From positions 61,815-125,814 of the forward strand of contig JAHDGF010000006.1 in assembly GCA_020627785.1 (NCBI GenBank): a DNA stretch of 64,000 nt, in the 5' to 3' direction. The notes beneath the pieces are model-generated. The model saw nothing but the letters and a program-made list of their open reading frames with translations, made no database searches and had not been told where the DNA came from. The DNA comes from Saprospiraceae bacterium (GTDB taxonomy: Bacteria > Bacteroidota > Bacteroidia > Chitinophagales > Saprospiraceae). The translations under genes were made by a program, and so were the position numbers. Shown piece after piece: positions 28,970 to 38,898 of the stretch; within the stretch, counting starts at the first letter, position 1; each line of letters begins with the position of its first letter.

Positions 28970-29959
28970 ATGTCTCCTATTTCCGCAGCAATTACTGGAG
29001 TTGGCACCTATGTCCCACCTGATGTCTTAACCAATAAAGACCTCGAACAAATGGTTGAAACCAATGATGAATGGATTCAATCTCGGACTGGTATCAAGCA
29101 AAGACACATTCTTAAGGACCCTACCAAGGCTACGTCTGACATGGGGGCTGAAGCAGTAAAGCAGCTATTAACCAAAACGAATACGGACCCTTCAGAGGTA
29201 GAATGTATCATTTGTGGAACTGTCACTGGAGATATGGTCTTCCCGGACACGGCTAATCAGATTGCTTTAAAGACGGGTTGTACTAATTCTTTTGGATTTG
29301 ATGTAAATGCCGCCTGTTCTGGTTTCTTATATTCATATAATGTAGGATCAGCCTTAATAGAATCAGGCCGTTTCAAGAAAATCATTGTCGTTGGAGGAGA
29401 TAAGATGTCTTCCATCATAGATTATACGGATAGAGCGACTTGTATCATATTTGGTGATGGTGCAGGTGCGGTTATGCTCGAGGCAAATGAAGAAGGTCTT
29501 GGAATTATAGATTCCGTTTTAAAATCGGACGGAAGTGGCATTGATTACCTAAAAATGCCTGGTGGGGGATCATTAAACCCAGCAACTGCAGAAACGGTGG
29601 CCAATAAAATGCATTTTGCTCAGCAAGAAGGGCGTACCGTATTTAAGCGGGCGGTCAGCGGTATGACGCAAACCACCAAAGAGGTGCTTGAACGAAACAA
29701 TCTAACAGCCGATGATATAAAATGGGTTGTTCCTCATCAAGCCAACCGCAGAATCATAGAATCTGTGGCGCATATGCTTGATTTCCCAATGGAAAAGGTG
29801 ATGATGAACATTGCCAACTATGGAAATACTACCTCTGGAACCATTCCACTTTGTCTTGGAGATTATGAATCGCAACTAAAAAAGGGTGATTTGGTGATTC
29901 TAACGGCATTTGGAGGAGGGTTTACATGGGGCTCTACCCTATTAAAATGGGCTTATTAA
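28970..29959 (+). CDS. fabH: 3-oxoacyl-[acyl-carrier-protein] synthase III
   Basis: 329 residues. Catalytic triad: Cys116 in NAACSGF, His in PHQANRRI, Asn in NYGNTTSGT. The N terminus ITGVGTYVPPDVLTN is typical. The enzyme condenses acetyl-CoA (or branched acyl-CoA) with malonyl-ACP to start fatty acid synthesis. It is the first gene of a set with efp, accB and accC on the same strand. In this cluster accB and accC provide part of malonyl-CoA synthesis, so the locus links initiation of fatty acids with its substrate. Confidence 0.97.
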   Translation: MSPISAAITGVGTYVPPDVLTNKDLEQMVETNDEWIQSRTGIKQRHILKDPTKATSDMGAEAVKQLLTKTNTDPSEVECIICGTVTGDMVFPDTANQIALKTGCTNSFGFDVNAACSGFLYSYNVGSALIESGRFKKIIVVGGDKMSSIIDYTDRATCIIFGDGAGAVMLEANEEGLGIIDSVLKSDGSGIDYLKMPGGGSLNPATAETVANKMHFAQQEGRTVFKRAVSGMTQTTKEVLERNNLTADDIKWVVPHQANRRIIESVAHMLDFPMEKVMMNIANYGNTTSGTIPLCLGDYESQLKKGDLVILTAFGGGFTWGSTLLKWAY

Positions 29960-30082
29960 TCTAATTTTCACGGTTTATTGATGGATAAATTCTTAGCTAA
30001 AAGCTTGATAATCAATCGCTAAATGACAAAGATTAGTTGGTAAATCTTTTATCTTCACGGCATTAATTAAACAAAAATAAAC

Positions 30083-30649
30083 ATGGCAACGACATCAGAT
30101 ATTAAAAAAGGACTTTGCATGCACTATAAGCATGACATATATATAGTCACTGATTTTCAGCATGTAAAACCAGCAAGAGGTCCAGCTTTTGTTAGAACAA
30201 GCCTAAAAAGTATGACCAATGGCAAGACCATTGACAATACTTTTCCATCTGGTCATAAAATTGACGTGGTCAGAGTTGAAAGAAGAAATTTTCAATATCT
30301 TTATAAAGACGCATCAGGATTTCACTTCATGAATACTGAAACCTATGAACAGATATTCTTAGAGGAAAAAATGATTGACGCACACCAATACATGAAAGAA
30401 GGATTGGATGTGGAAATCTTATATGATGCATCAGAAGAAAAACCATTAACCGTAGAATTACCTCAATATTCAGTCGTTGAGATAACCTACACAGAACCGG
30501 GAGAGAAGGGTAATACATCAACAAACGCCTTCAAACCTGCAACCATTGAGACTGGAGCAGAAATCAGAGTACCGCTTTTCATCAACGAAGGGGATAAAGT
30601 AAAGATTGAAACTGCTACGGGTTCTTACATGGAAAGATCAAAAGCCTAA
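30083..30649 (+). CDS. efp: Elongation factor P, Arg-type loop
   Basis: 188 residues, normal length, three beta-barrel domains. EF-P helps ribosomes form peptide bonds at proline stretches. The post-translationally modified loop reads VKPARGPAF, with Arg32 at the position of Lys34 in the E. coli protein (VKPGKGQAF). Arg at this place is known from EF-P rhamnosylated by EarP. Whether this genome has EarP cannot be seen here. The downstream motif PSGHKIDVVRVERR and the C-terminal domain (RVPLFINEGDKVKIETATGSYMER) are otherwise typical. The stop is three bases before accB. Confidence 0.97.
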   Translation: MATTSDIKKGLCMHYKHDIYIVTDFQHVKPARGPAFVRTSLKSMTNGKTIDNTFPSGHKIDVVRVERRNFQYLYKDASGFHFMNTETYEQIFLEEKMIDAHQYMKEGLDVEILYDASEEKPLTVELPQYSVVEITYTEPGEKGNTSTNAFKPATIETGAEIRVPLFINEGDKVKIETATGSYMERSKA

Positions 30650-30652
30650 CGA

Positions 30653-31159
30653 ATGACTTTTAAAGAGATTCAACAACTAATCAAATTGGTCACAGAGTCT
30701 GACCTTACTGAATTCAAAGTAAAAGATGATTCCTTTGAATTGAGCATTAAAACCAAAAATTTTGCAAAGGGTAATGGAACGGTTGTTTCGGCTGCACCTA
30801 TGGTAACGATGGCACAGAGTCCAGCGGCCATGCCAGCAGCTGCACCTGCTCCCGCTGCCCCAGCCGCAGCACCTGCCGGAAATGAAGAAAAAGAAGAAGC
30901 TGCAAATACTGCAAATCTTATAGAAATAAAATCACCAATCATTGGTACCTTCTATAGATCACCTTCTCCAGACAAACCTGCATTTTTGAAGGTAGGGGAT
31001 TCTGTAGCTAAAGGAGATGTTGTCTGTATTGTTGAGGCAATGAAGCTATTCAATGAGATTGAAAGTGAAGTATCAGGAAAAGTGGTCAAAGTACTCATTG
31101 AAGATGCTCAACCAGTTGAATATGATACTCCATTATTCCTTGTAGATCCTGCAGGGTAA
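30653..31159 (+). CDS. accB: Biotin carboxyl carrier protein of acetyl-CoA carboxylase
   Basis: 168 residues. The biotinylation motif is EAMKLFNEI with Lys131, inside a C-terminal biotinyl domain of about 80 residues. Between this and the N-terminal domain lies a flexible Ala/Pro-rich linker (near 52-80). It carries carboxybiotin between AccC and the carboxyltransferase. It is tightly spaced with efp upstream and accC downstream and probably cotranscribed. Confidence 0.97.
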   Translation: MTFKEIQQLIKLVTESDLTEFKVKDDSFELSIKTKNFAKGNGTVVSAAPMVTMAQSPAAMPAAAPAPAAPAAAPAGNEEKEEAANTANLIEIKSPIIGTFYRSPSPDKPAFLKVGDSVAKGDVVCIVEAMKLFNEIESEVSGKVVKVLIEDAQPVEYDTPLFLVDPAG

Positions 31160-31184
31160 TTACCTACCTCAAAGACCGACTTAC

Positions 31185-32540
31185 ATGTTTAAAAAGATAC
31201 TAATAGCCAATAGAGGGGAAATTGCGTTAAGAGTTATTCGTACCTGTAAAGAAATGGGTATAAAAACTGTCGCTATTTATTCTAGTGCCGATGCTGAAAG
31301 TCTTCACGTAAGATTTGCAGATGAAGCCGTAAAAATTGGACCACCAAGTTCCCTCGAATCATATTTAAGCATTCCTAAAATAATGGCCGCCGTTGAAATA
31401 ACAAACGCCGATGCCATTCACCCAGGATATGGATTCTTGTCTGAGAATGCAGATTTTGCCGAAGTAACCGAGGAGTATGGTGTGAAATTTATCGGACCTA
31501 CTGCCAAGATGATCCGATCCATGGGCGATAAAATCACAGCCAAAGAAACCATGATTGCTGCAGGCGTTCCTGTCATTCCTGGTTCGGACGGACTATTGAA
31601 AGATGTAAAATCTGGAATCGCCTTAGCTAATGAAATAGGGTATCCAGTGATCTTAAAAGCAACCGCTGGTGGTGGTGGAAAAGGTATGAGAATTGTCTGG
31701 TCTGATGAAGAATTTGAACCAGCCTGGGATTCTGCCAAGCAAGAAGCCAAAGCTTCTTTCACCAATGATGGGATCTATATGGAGAAATTTATAGAAGAAC
31801 CAAGACACGTAGAATTTCAAGTCATTGGTGATCAATTTGGAAATGTAGTGCACTTATCTGAAAGAGATTGTACGATCCAAAGAAGACATCAAAAATTATT
31901 AGAAGAGTGTCCATCAACCGCCATCACCAAAAAGATGAGAAAGGAGATGGGAGAAGCAGCCATCAATGCTGGAAAATCTATAAACTACGAAGGGGTAGGA
32001 ACCGTTGAATTTTTAGTAGACAAACACAAGAAGTTTTACTTCATGGAAATGAATACTAGAATTCAGGTAGAACACCCAGTCACGGAGGAAGTAATTGATC
32101 ACGACCTCATCAGAGAACAAATAAAAGTTGCTGCAGGAGAAGCCCTAACCGGCAAAAACTATCTACCAAAGGTTCATGCCATGGAAGCCAGAATTAATGC
32201 AGAAGACCCATACAATGATTTCAGACCAAGCCCTGGGAAGATAATTTCTTTCCACAGTCCCAAAGGTCATGGAGTTAGAGTCGATACCCATGTATATGCA
32301 GGTTATACCGTACCTCCTTATTATGATTCATTGATCGCTAAATTGATCTGTAAGGCACAGACTCGAGAAGAATGCATCATGAAAATGAAGCGTGCGTTAG
32401 ATGAGTTTATCGTAGAAGGCATCAAGACAACGATTCCATTCCATAGAGCACTCATGGATGATGAAAGATTCATCAGTGGTAAGTATGACACAAGTTTTAT
32501 CGATGATTTTATTCTTGAAGACCCTAATGCCACAGAATAA
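31185..32540 (+). CDS. accC: Biotin carboxylase of acetyl-CoA carboxylase
   Basis: 451 residues, typical length. N terminus [20 protein letters not shown], the ATP-grasp Gly-rich loop [14 protein letters not shown], biotin/CO2 site [14 protein letters not shown], and the C-terminal AINAEDP variant (ARINAEDP). It carboxylates the biotin of AccB using ATP and bicarbonate. The carboxyltransferase genes are not in the window. Confidence 0.98.
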   Translation: MFKKILIANRGEIALRVIRTCKEMGIKTVAIYSSADAESLHVRFADEAVKIGPPSSLESYLSIPKIMAAVEITNADAIHPGYGFLSENADFAEVTEEYGVKFIGPTAKMIRSMGDKITAKETMIAAGVPVIPGSDGLLKDVKSGIALANEIGYPVILKATAGGGGKGMRIVWSDEEFEPAWDSAKQEAKASFTNDGIYMEKFIEEPRHVEFQVIGDQFGNVVHLSERDCTIQRRHQKLLEECPSTAITKKMRKEMGEAAINAGKSINYEGVGTVEFLVDKHKKFYFMEMNTRIQVEHPVTEEVIDHDLIREQIKVAAGEALTGKNYLPKVHAMEARINAEDPYNDFRPSPGKIISFHSPKGHGVRVDTHVYAGYTVPPYYDSLIAKLICKAQTREECIMKMKRALDEFIVEGIKTTIPFHRALMDDERFISGKYDTSFIDDFILEDPNATE

Positions 32541-32554
32541 TTCGTTAATACTGC

Positions 32555-34345
32555 ATGGCCAACTTATCAACACTGTTTGGACATCTTAAGCCTTACAAGT
32601 TTTATGTAATCGCCACGATTATTTCTCAGATGCTCTTAGCCGTTTTTACGGTTATCAGCATACCGATGATAATCCCGTTTTTTCAGATCCTTTTTAATGA
32701 AAATCCGAAAACCTATGATCGAGAGGTTCAGATAACGGAAGGAGCTGAATGGTTGGAATACACTTTCAATAAAATCATCCTAAGATATGATCGAATGGAT
32801 GCCTTACTTTATGTGTGCCTTGCCATCATCGGAATATTCTTACTTAAAAATTTATTCAGATACCTTTCTCTCTTTTTTATTAATCCCGCTCGTAATGGGG
32901 TTGTCAAAGATTTGAGAAAAGGGATGTATAAGCATTTGATTCATATTCCCATCCATCAATTAAAAACACATAAGCGCGGTGATATTATTACGCGACTTAC
33001 TTCCGATGCTCAAGAAGTGGAATGGAGCATCCTCCAAGTTTTGGATGCATTTATCAAAGCACCTTTGACCATCATCGGTTCCTTGATTTTCATGCTTTAC
33101 ATTTCACCCAAACTTACCTTGTTTGTTTTTGTACTGATGATTTTCACGGTGGTCATCATCGGATCTATTTCCAAAAATCTGCGAAAGGAATCAAAAGGAC
33201 TTCAAGAAAGTTTGTCAGAATTGAGCTCGAAAATTGATGAGACAGTAACGGGCATGGATAACATTAGAAGTTTCAATGTCCAGAGGCAGTGGAGTGAGAG
33301 TTTTGAAGCGGAGAATAATAATTACTATCGTCGCATTGTACAATTGTTGAGACGTAAAGATTTGGCTGGACCAACTTCTGAATTTTTAGGCATCACAGTC
33401 GTAGCTGTCTTATTGTACTACGGTGCGTCTCGTGTATTCCAAGGAGAGCTTGGGCCAGAGACTTTTTTCGCGTTCATCTTTGCTTTTTATTCCATCATCG
33501 AACCATCGAAATCTTTTTCTTCGGCGTATTACAATTACCAGAAAGGATTGGCAGCCTACGATAGGATTGACCAGTTTTCTTCCTTAGCTAGTTTTGAGGA
33601 GGATACAGATGCTGTTTCCGCTTTCGCAAATATTAAGTCTGCCATTAAATTTAAAGATCTAAGTTTTCAATATCCAAAGGAGGATAAAAAAGCACTGAAT
33701 AAAATTAACCTAGAATTACAGAAAGGGAAGACAGTGGCCTTGGTGGGTGCCTCTGGATCAGGAAAAACCAGTTTACTAAACTTACTCTTAAAATTTTATA
33801 AACCGACAGACGGTAAGATTGAGGTGGACGGAATAGAGCTAGAAAATATTTCAACGGCAGACTGGCGAAAGAGTATCGCCTTGGTAACTCAGGATCCGTT
33901 TTTATTTCACGACAGCATTTATGAGAACATAAAATTTGGGCGGGAAGGCATTGATGAAGAGACAGCCAAACAGGCATTAAAACAAGCGCAACTAGAAAAA
34001 TATACTGGATTACTCAATCAAAGTGTTGGAGAGCGAGGACAAATGTTGAGTGGAGGAGAGAAACAAAGATTGGCGATTGCCAGAGCCTTGGCAGGTGACC
34101 CTGAGTTATTGCTTCTAGATGAACCGACTTCAGCACTTGACGCACAGGCAGAAAGAGAGGTGAGTCTTGCGATACAAAAAGCCATGGAAGGAAGAATGGC
34201 GATCATCATTGCCCATAGGTTTTCAACCATAAAGCATGCAGACATTATTGTTGTATTAGATGGGGGTCAGATTGTGCAGCAAGGAACACATGAAGTACTT
34301 GCCAAAGAAGATGGATACTATAGAAAGTATCTTGAATTACAATAA
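32555..34345 (+). CDS. ABC exporter, fused membrane and ATPase domains (MsbA-like)
   Basis: 596 residues. Residues 1 to about 330 hold six membrane helices (ABC transmembrane type 1), followed by the nucleotide-binding domain: Walker A GASGSGKT (398-405), Q-loop TQDPF, signature LSGGEKQRLAIARAL, Walker B LLLLDEPTSALD, H-loop AHRFST. The half-transporter form dimerises. It belongs to the lipid/drug export group near MsbA, but substrate is not deducible. It lies 14 bases after accC in the same direction. Confidence 0.92.
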   Translation: MANLSTLFGHLKPYKFYVIATIISQMLLAVFTVISIPMIIPFFQILFNENPKTYDREVQITEGAEWLEYTFNKIILRYDRMDALLYVCLAIIGIFLLKNLFRYLSLFFINPARNGVVKDLRKGMYKHLIHIPIHQLKTHKRGDIITRLTSDAQEVEWSILQVLDAFIKAPLTIIGSLIFMLYISPKLTLFVFVLMIFTVVIIGSISKNLRKESKGLQESLSELSSKIDETVTGMDNIRSFNVQRQWSESFEAENNNYYRRIVQLLRRKDLAGPTSEFLGITVVAVLLYYGASRVFQGELGPETFFAFIFAFYSIIEPSKSFSSAYYNYQKGLAAYDRIDQFSSLASFEEDTDAVSAFANIKSAIKFKDLSFQYPKEDKKALNKINLELQKGKTVALVGASGSGKTSLLNLLLKFYKPTDGKIEVDGIELENISTADWRKSIALVTQDPFLFHDSIYENIKFGREGIDEETAKQALKQAQLEKYTGLLNQSVGERGQMLSGGEKQRLAIARALAGDPELLLLDEPTSALDAQAEREVSLAIQKAMEGRMAIIIAHRFSTIKHADIIVVLDGGQIVQQGTHEVLAKEDGYYRKYLELQ

Positions 34346-34424
34346 ATATAAAATAGAGATAAAGAGTCAAGGAGATGTTAATTCTTAGGATTCAAAAATC
34401 AGATATCGTACCTTGAAATCAGAA

Positions 34425-35525
34425 ATGAGATTAGCTTTAATTATTAGTTTGTTGTGCTTGTATTTTTCTGCCTTAGGCCAGAATGCTCGCTTATTTTTCC
34501 CTTTTCCCAACGAAGGAGACACAACCTATGTTTACGAGATCAGCAATCCACATTTGGTTCGATATAAAATGTTTGAAACACCTCAGGCCTTTTATGCGGA
34601 TGAAAGTATTACGCCTTGTTACATTCCTAATTACAGCTACAGAAAAGGAGATCGATTAATATGGATGCGCGGACCGACGAAGTTTTATTTTGACGCAAGT
34701 CAGCCTCGATTAAAATTTGTCAAAGCGCAAATGAAAGATCCTTTTCTGGGAGATAAGTCCGAATTGACCATCGAAGGTGAGACACAAGTCTTCAACGATA
34801 TATCTAGCATCGGAGCATACAATGATGATAATTACACAGCCTACTTTAAAACCAGAGCAACAGATCTACATGAAGCGGTCAAAAAAATCCTCGGCGACCT
34901 AAAGGTGCAAGATCTGAGAATCACCATGGATTACCAAAACAAAGTTGAAAGGTTTGGTATCAATAAATGGGTAACACCTTTTGAAAGTTTGAACTGTATG
35001 ACTTTGAAGATAACCCGGCAATTAACGCCAAAGTTATTTGAGGTGAAGATAAACGGTGAATGGAAAACGATTACCCTTGCACAAGAAACTGCCTTATTAA
35101 AGTTGTATCGTCCGCAAACCAATTCTTGGCTACAATTTATAGACAACCGCATGAAAAGAGAAGCGGGAACGATTGCCTTCAATCCGGAAAATGACAAGGA
35201 ATACATTGGCGGGTATTTTGTGCATAGCGAAGCTACGGATCGATTGCAATCTTGCAATTTTAAATCCGGCGGAATTTATGTTTTCCCCAATCCATCCTTC
35301 GGTGACTTTCACGTAAGAATGTATTCTTATCCACCTGGAGAATATCAATTAAAGGTTTACAACATCATCGGCAGAGAATTAATGCGCAAGCAATTTACGC
35401 TCGCCAGTGAAGCCAACGTACCCATCGACCTAGGACCGATGCAAAAAGGAACCTACATTTATTCCATAGAGAATAGTGATGGTGTGAAGTTGCAGACCAA
35501 GCGGTTGTTGATTATGGGATTATAG
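34425..35525 (+). CDS. Secreted protein with T9SS type A sorting domain
   Basis: 366 residues from the ATG at 34425 (an upstream TTG in frame is not the likely start, as the signal peptide begins at MRLALIISLLCLYFSALGQ). The central 260 residues do not match a family I recognise; many Tyr, Phe and Trp residues suggest a beta-rich fold. The C-terminal 80 residues, from VFPNPSFGDFHVRMYS to KTKRLLI-like end, are a T9SS type A sorting domain that directs outer-membrane secretion and surface attachment. It follows the ABC exporter by 79 bases. Confidence 0.8.
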   Translation: MRLALIISLLCLYFSALGQNARLFFPFPNEGDTTYVYEISNPHLVRYKMFETPQAFYADESITPCYIPNYSYRKGDRLIWMRGPTKFYFDASQPRLKFVKAQMKDPFLGDKSELTIEGETQVFNDISSIGAYNDDNYTAYFKTRATDLHEAVKKILGDLKVQDLRITMDYQNKVERFGINKWVTPFESLNCMTLKITRQLTPKLFEVKINGEWKTITLAQETALLKLYRPQTNSWLQFIDNRMKREAGTIAFNPENDKEYIGGYFVHSEATDRLQSCNFKSGGIYVFPNPSFGDFHVRMYSYPPGEYQLKVYNIIGRELMRKQFTLASEANVPIDLGPMQKGTYIYSIENSDGVKLQTKRLLIMGL

Positions 35526-35553
35526 GAAACTTGATGAAAAAATAGAGGTTGTG

Positions 35554-37038
35554 TTATCCACAATTCTTTAACCAATAAATGACATCGAGATAAATAAAGG
35601 CATTCTTTTCAAACCGGTCTTTCTGGAGTTCTTTCATTGTCAGTAAAAAATCATTGGTAATTTCTTTCCGGTCAAAAAGAGGTGCATTACTTACCTCATA
35701 AAAATATTTCAAGACTGCATTTTGAAGTGAATTTATTTCAGAGACCTTTTCAAAGTAGTACTTATATCGACGCAGTGCTTTCATTAATTCACCATATTCT
35801 GACAAGTTATGTAAAGCCATAAGGTGCATAAGTCTAGAATAGGATTGAATATCCTCGCGCAAACTCTTACGATTCAAGTCGATGATTCCAATAAGATATT
35901 TAATTGCCTTTTCAGGCTTATTCCCACAGAGATAAATCCAAGCAATTTTAAAATGGAGAACCATGACTTTGTGAATATCCAAGTGATCTTTATATCTCTT
36001 GATTCGAGACAAAGTGCGGGGAATTATTTCCATTCCATTTTTATAATCTCCAGAAAGTATGACGGTATTCAACCTACCTGTATGTATATATAGGAAAGAA
36101 AATATTTTATTGTTTTAGTAAAATTGGAATAGTTATCGTTTCTAAAGCTTTCTAAATTTGATAAATAGGTTTGATGAGTTTTTAAATCTCTTAGGTTGAA
36201 TGCACTGGTTAAAACATAATGCATTCCTCTTAAAATCAAATTATAATCCTTCTGTTTCAACTCATTTGCTTGATTATAAAGATTTACCCATTTTTTCGAG
36301 TAACGCATACAAGACTTGTAGTCTTCAATGATGTAATTAAACAAAACATTGACAGGCAACTATTTTTTCTAACGTTTCTAAATCATCGTAGATAACATCC
36401 TTCATTTGTTTTTTAAACATGGTGGACATTTTTTCCAATTGCTTTTGGTTTCGAACGTGTCCTTCCTGAATGTAGAAATGATGCAGATTCATTTTTAAAT
36501 TGGTTAAATGAATTTGCTTCGTAATGGATTTGGATACACCCGTTGATTCCAACAGCAGCTGATCAAACTCATTTTTTGCTTGTCTTGTAATATGGCGCGA
36601 GTGAATTTTCTTTTCGATTTCAATGATGGTCAATAAAGAAAAAAAGTCACCATATTTTTTGCAAAGCTGTTTTGCCTGCCCAAACAAATTTAAGGCTTGC
36701 ATGGTTAGGCCCTTCTCATAAAGAATGTATGACTTATCAATTAATTCATGAATCTTGACACTTAGGGTTTTGTCAATATTTATCATTCTAAGGGAAGACA
36801 GGATCTGGCTGTAGAGATGTCTTTTCAAGTTGGAATACTTACTTGCAGAATCCAGCTTGAGCTTTTTCATAATAAGTAAATCATCAATTTCATCAAGCTT
36901 ATCAACTAGATCAAAAAGCTTCAGAAAAAGTAATTGGCTACCTCCGTTCCTTCGAGCAAATAATTTAAATGCTCTTTTTTCGGATTTACTCATCGACTTA
37001 ACGAGTAAAAAAATGTCAGATGATTTAGAACTAGACAT
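35554..37038 (-). pseudogene. Broken helical-repeat protein (two frameshifts)
   Basis: Three minus-strand frames (37038-36337, 36359-36069, 36072-35554) abut and read as one protein of about 490 residues. It starts MSSSKSSDIFLLVKSMSKSEKR, a form seen in Bacteroidota TPR-like proteins, and is rich in helical hairpins such as KPEKAIKYLIGIIDLN. The first shift lies near 36345-36357, after the block LEKIVACQ. The second lies at the TA repeat 36085-36092: deleting one TA restores the reading SYIHTGRLNTVILSG. Either the gene is dead, or one defect is phase-variable. It is divergent from the nitrogen operon start. No enzymatic motif seen. Confidence 0.8.
36085..36092. repeat. (TA)4 dinucleotide run at a frameshift
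   Basis: TATATATA lies at the point where the second and third parts of the broken gene change frame. Removing one TA unit gives one open frame across the join, so the insertion probably arose by slippage here. Whether it is reversible is unknown. Confidence 0.6.
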
Positions 37039-37190
37039 AACAGCAATTATGGTCTTTAAGCATTGGCAATCAACACCTTAGGTGAATTTTAGTTTGAATT
37101 GAAATCAAATTTCTAAACAAAAGTCGTAATTGCCTTAAGAAGTGATGGACTATTTTCAGGTAAATATACGGTAATGAAAAAAATTCAATA

Positions 37191-37535
37191 ATGAAAAAGG
37201 TTGTCGCCATAGTGAGAGCTTCTCGTTTTGACCAGGTAAAGGACGCCCTTAGTCAAAAAGAAATAAATTTCTTCACTTTCTATGAAGTCAAAGGCTATGG
37301 TCATCAAAAGGGCAAGAATCTTAGTTATCGTGGTGTGGTCTATGATGTTGGATACATCGCACGGATAAAAATTGAATTAATCATTTCTGAAGAGTTTGTA
37401 GAGATCGCCAAATCAGCCATCCAGGAAGCCGCGCATACAGGAGAAAAAGGTGATGGTCTTATAATCGTAACTAAAGTTTTAGAGATTACTAATATTAGAA
37501 CAGGAAATAAAGGTAGTCAAGCAATCAATCACTAA
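37191..37535 (+). CDS. glnK: PII nitrogen regulatory protein
   Basis: 114 residues, the PII trimer-type length. The T-loop stretch VKGYGHQKGKNLSYRGVVY has the conserved KG and a Tyr in the position used for uridylylation in some relatives. The C-terminal signature GDGLIIVTKVLEITNIRTG is clear, and binds ATP/ADP and 2-oxoglutarate. It lies 13 bases ahead of the ammonium channel gene, the usual GlnK-AmtB arrangement, so it should block the channel when nitrogen is sufficient. Confidence 0.95.
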   Translation: MKKVVAIVRASRFDQVKDALSQKEINFFTFYEVKGYGHQKGKNLSYRGVVYDVGYIARIKIELIISEEFVEIAKSAIQEAAHTGEKGDGLIIVTKVLEITNIRTGNKGSQAINH

Positions 37536-37548
37536 AGATTATTTCTAA

Positions 37549-38817
37549 ATGGAAACAAGTGTATCGGCAATAGAAATACTAACAAAAGCAAATCAGGCTT
37601 TGGCTTCAGCTGAAGAAGCAAAGTTTGTCGCTAATAATTTATGGCTTTTAATTTCGACGGTTTTGGTGTTCATGATGCATTTAGGTTTTGCCACATTAGA
37701 ATCAGGATTGGTAAGAAAAAAGAATGTCGTAAACATCCTTTTTAAAAATGTAATTATTATTTCAATTGGTTTATTAACATATTACATCGTCGGATTTAAT
37801 TTGATGTATCCAGAGTCTAACCCCGGTGGTTTTGTTGTGTTTCCTTCATTTGGATTAGAAGTTCCAAATGGAGGACTCACTTCAGAATACGCAGACTACA
37901 CCTATTGGTCCGATTTTATTTTTCAAGGTATGTTTGCTGCCACCTGTTGTACGATTGTATCTGGCGCAGTAGCAGAAAGAATTAAACTGCTGCCCTTCTT
38001 CATATTTAGCTTTTTCTTTGTTAGCATATGTTACCCAATCGTTGGTTTTTGGAAATGGGGTGCTGGATGGTTGGATGCTTTAGGATTCTATGATTTTGCT
38101 GGCTCTACCTTAGTGCATTCTGTCGGAGGCTGGGGAGCTCTAGCAGGAATTTTACTACTAGGCCCAAGAAAAGGAAAATATACTACTTCTGGAATTAGAC
38201 CTATTCCTGGTCACAGCATGCCACTTGCCGTCATCGGTGTTTTTCTCTTATGGTTTGGATGGTTTGGTTTTAATGGAGGATCTGTCCTAAGTGCCGATCC
38301 TGGTCTGGTGTCTTTAGTTTTTGTAACTACTTCATTGGCAGCAGCCGCTGGCGCAATAGCTTCTACTCTAGTCTCCTATTTAATGTCAAAAACTTTAGAT
38401 TTATCGATGGCATTAAACGGTATACTGGGAGGGCTTGTAGGTATTACTGCAAGTGCTGATAGTGTCAGTGTAAGTTCCTCCATTTTTATTGGTTTAGTTG
38501 CCGGAGCATTGATTCCACTATCGGTCTCCGCCTTTGATAAATTAAAACTAGATGACCCCGTAGGTGCCACCTCCGTCCACTTGGTCTGCGGAATTTGGGG
38601 AACCTTAGCCGTTTCAATTTTTGGGAATTTTGAAGATCCAAGCATTGGACAATTTAAAGCCCAATTGATTGGCATTTTAGCGGTCGGTTTATTTACTTTT
38701 TCTTTTACCTACATCCTATTCTTTCTTCTAAAACTATCCTTAGGGATCCGCATAAGTCAAGAAGAAGAGTTAAAAGGACTTGATCTAGCTGAGCACAGTC
38801 ATAGCGCCTACTACTGA
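37549..38817 (+). CDS. amt: Ammonium transporter
   Basis: 422 residues with eleven membrane helices. Signatures: FATLESGLVRKKNVVNILFKN in helix 1-2, YWSDFIFQGMFAATCCTIVSG, the LVHSVGGWGALAG segment with the first pore His, and DDPVGATSVHLVCGIWG with the second pore His. It conducts NH3/NH4+ across the inner membrane. Gated by the PII protein encoded directly upstream. The N terminus (residues 1-25) is a soluble leader before the first helix. Confidence 0.95.
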   Translation: METSVSAIEILTKANQALASAEEAKFVANNLWLLISTVLVFMMHLGFATLESGLVRKKNVVNILFKNVIIISIGLLTYYIVGFNLMYPESNPGGFVVFPSFGLEVPNGGLTSEYADYTYWSDFIFQGMFAATCCTIVSGAVAERIKLLPFFIFSFFFVSICYPIVGFWKWGAGWLDALGFYDFAGSTLVHSVGGWGALAGILLLGPRKGKYTTSGIRPIPGHSMPLAVIGVFLLWFGWFGFNGGSVLSADPGLVSLVFVTTSLAAAAGAIASTLVSYLMSKTLDLSMALNGILGGLVGITASADSVSVSSSIFIGLVAGALIPLSVSAFDKLKLDDPVGATSVHLVCGIWGTLAVSIFGNFEDPSIGQFKAQLIGILAVGLFTFSFTYILFFLLKLSLGIRISQEEELKGLDLAEHSHSAYY

Positions 38818-38898
38818 TGAGGCATTATTAAGAAGGACAAGCTGGTAAAATCAAAACGCTTCCTGTGGTAATATTTTAAATTTCTACAAAAGAATTCT

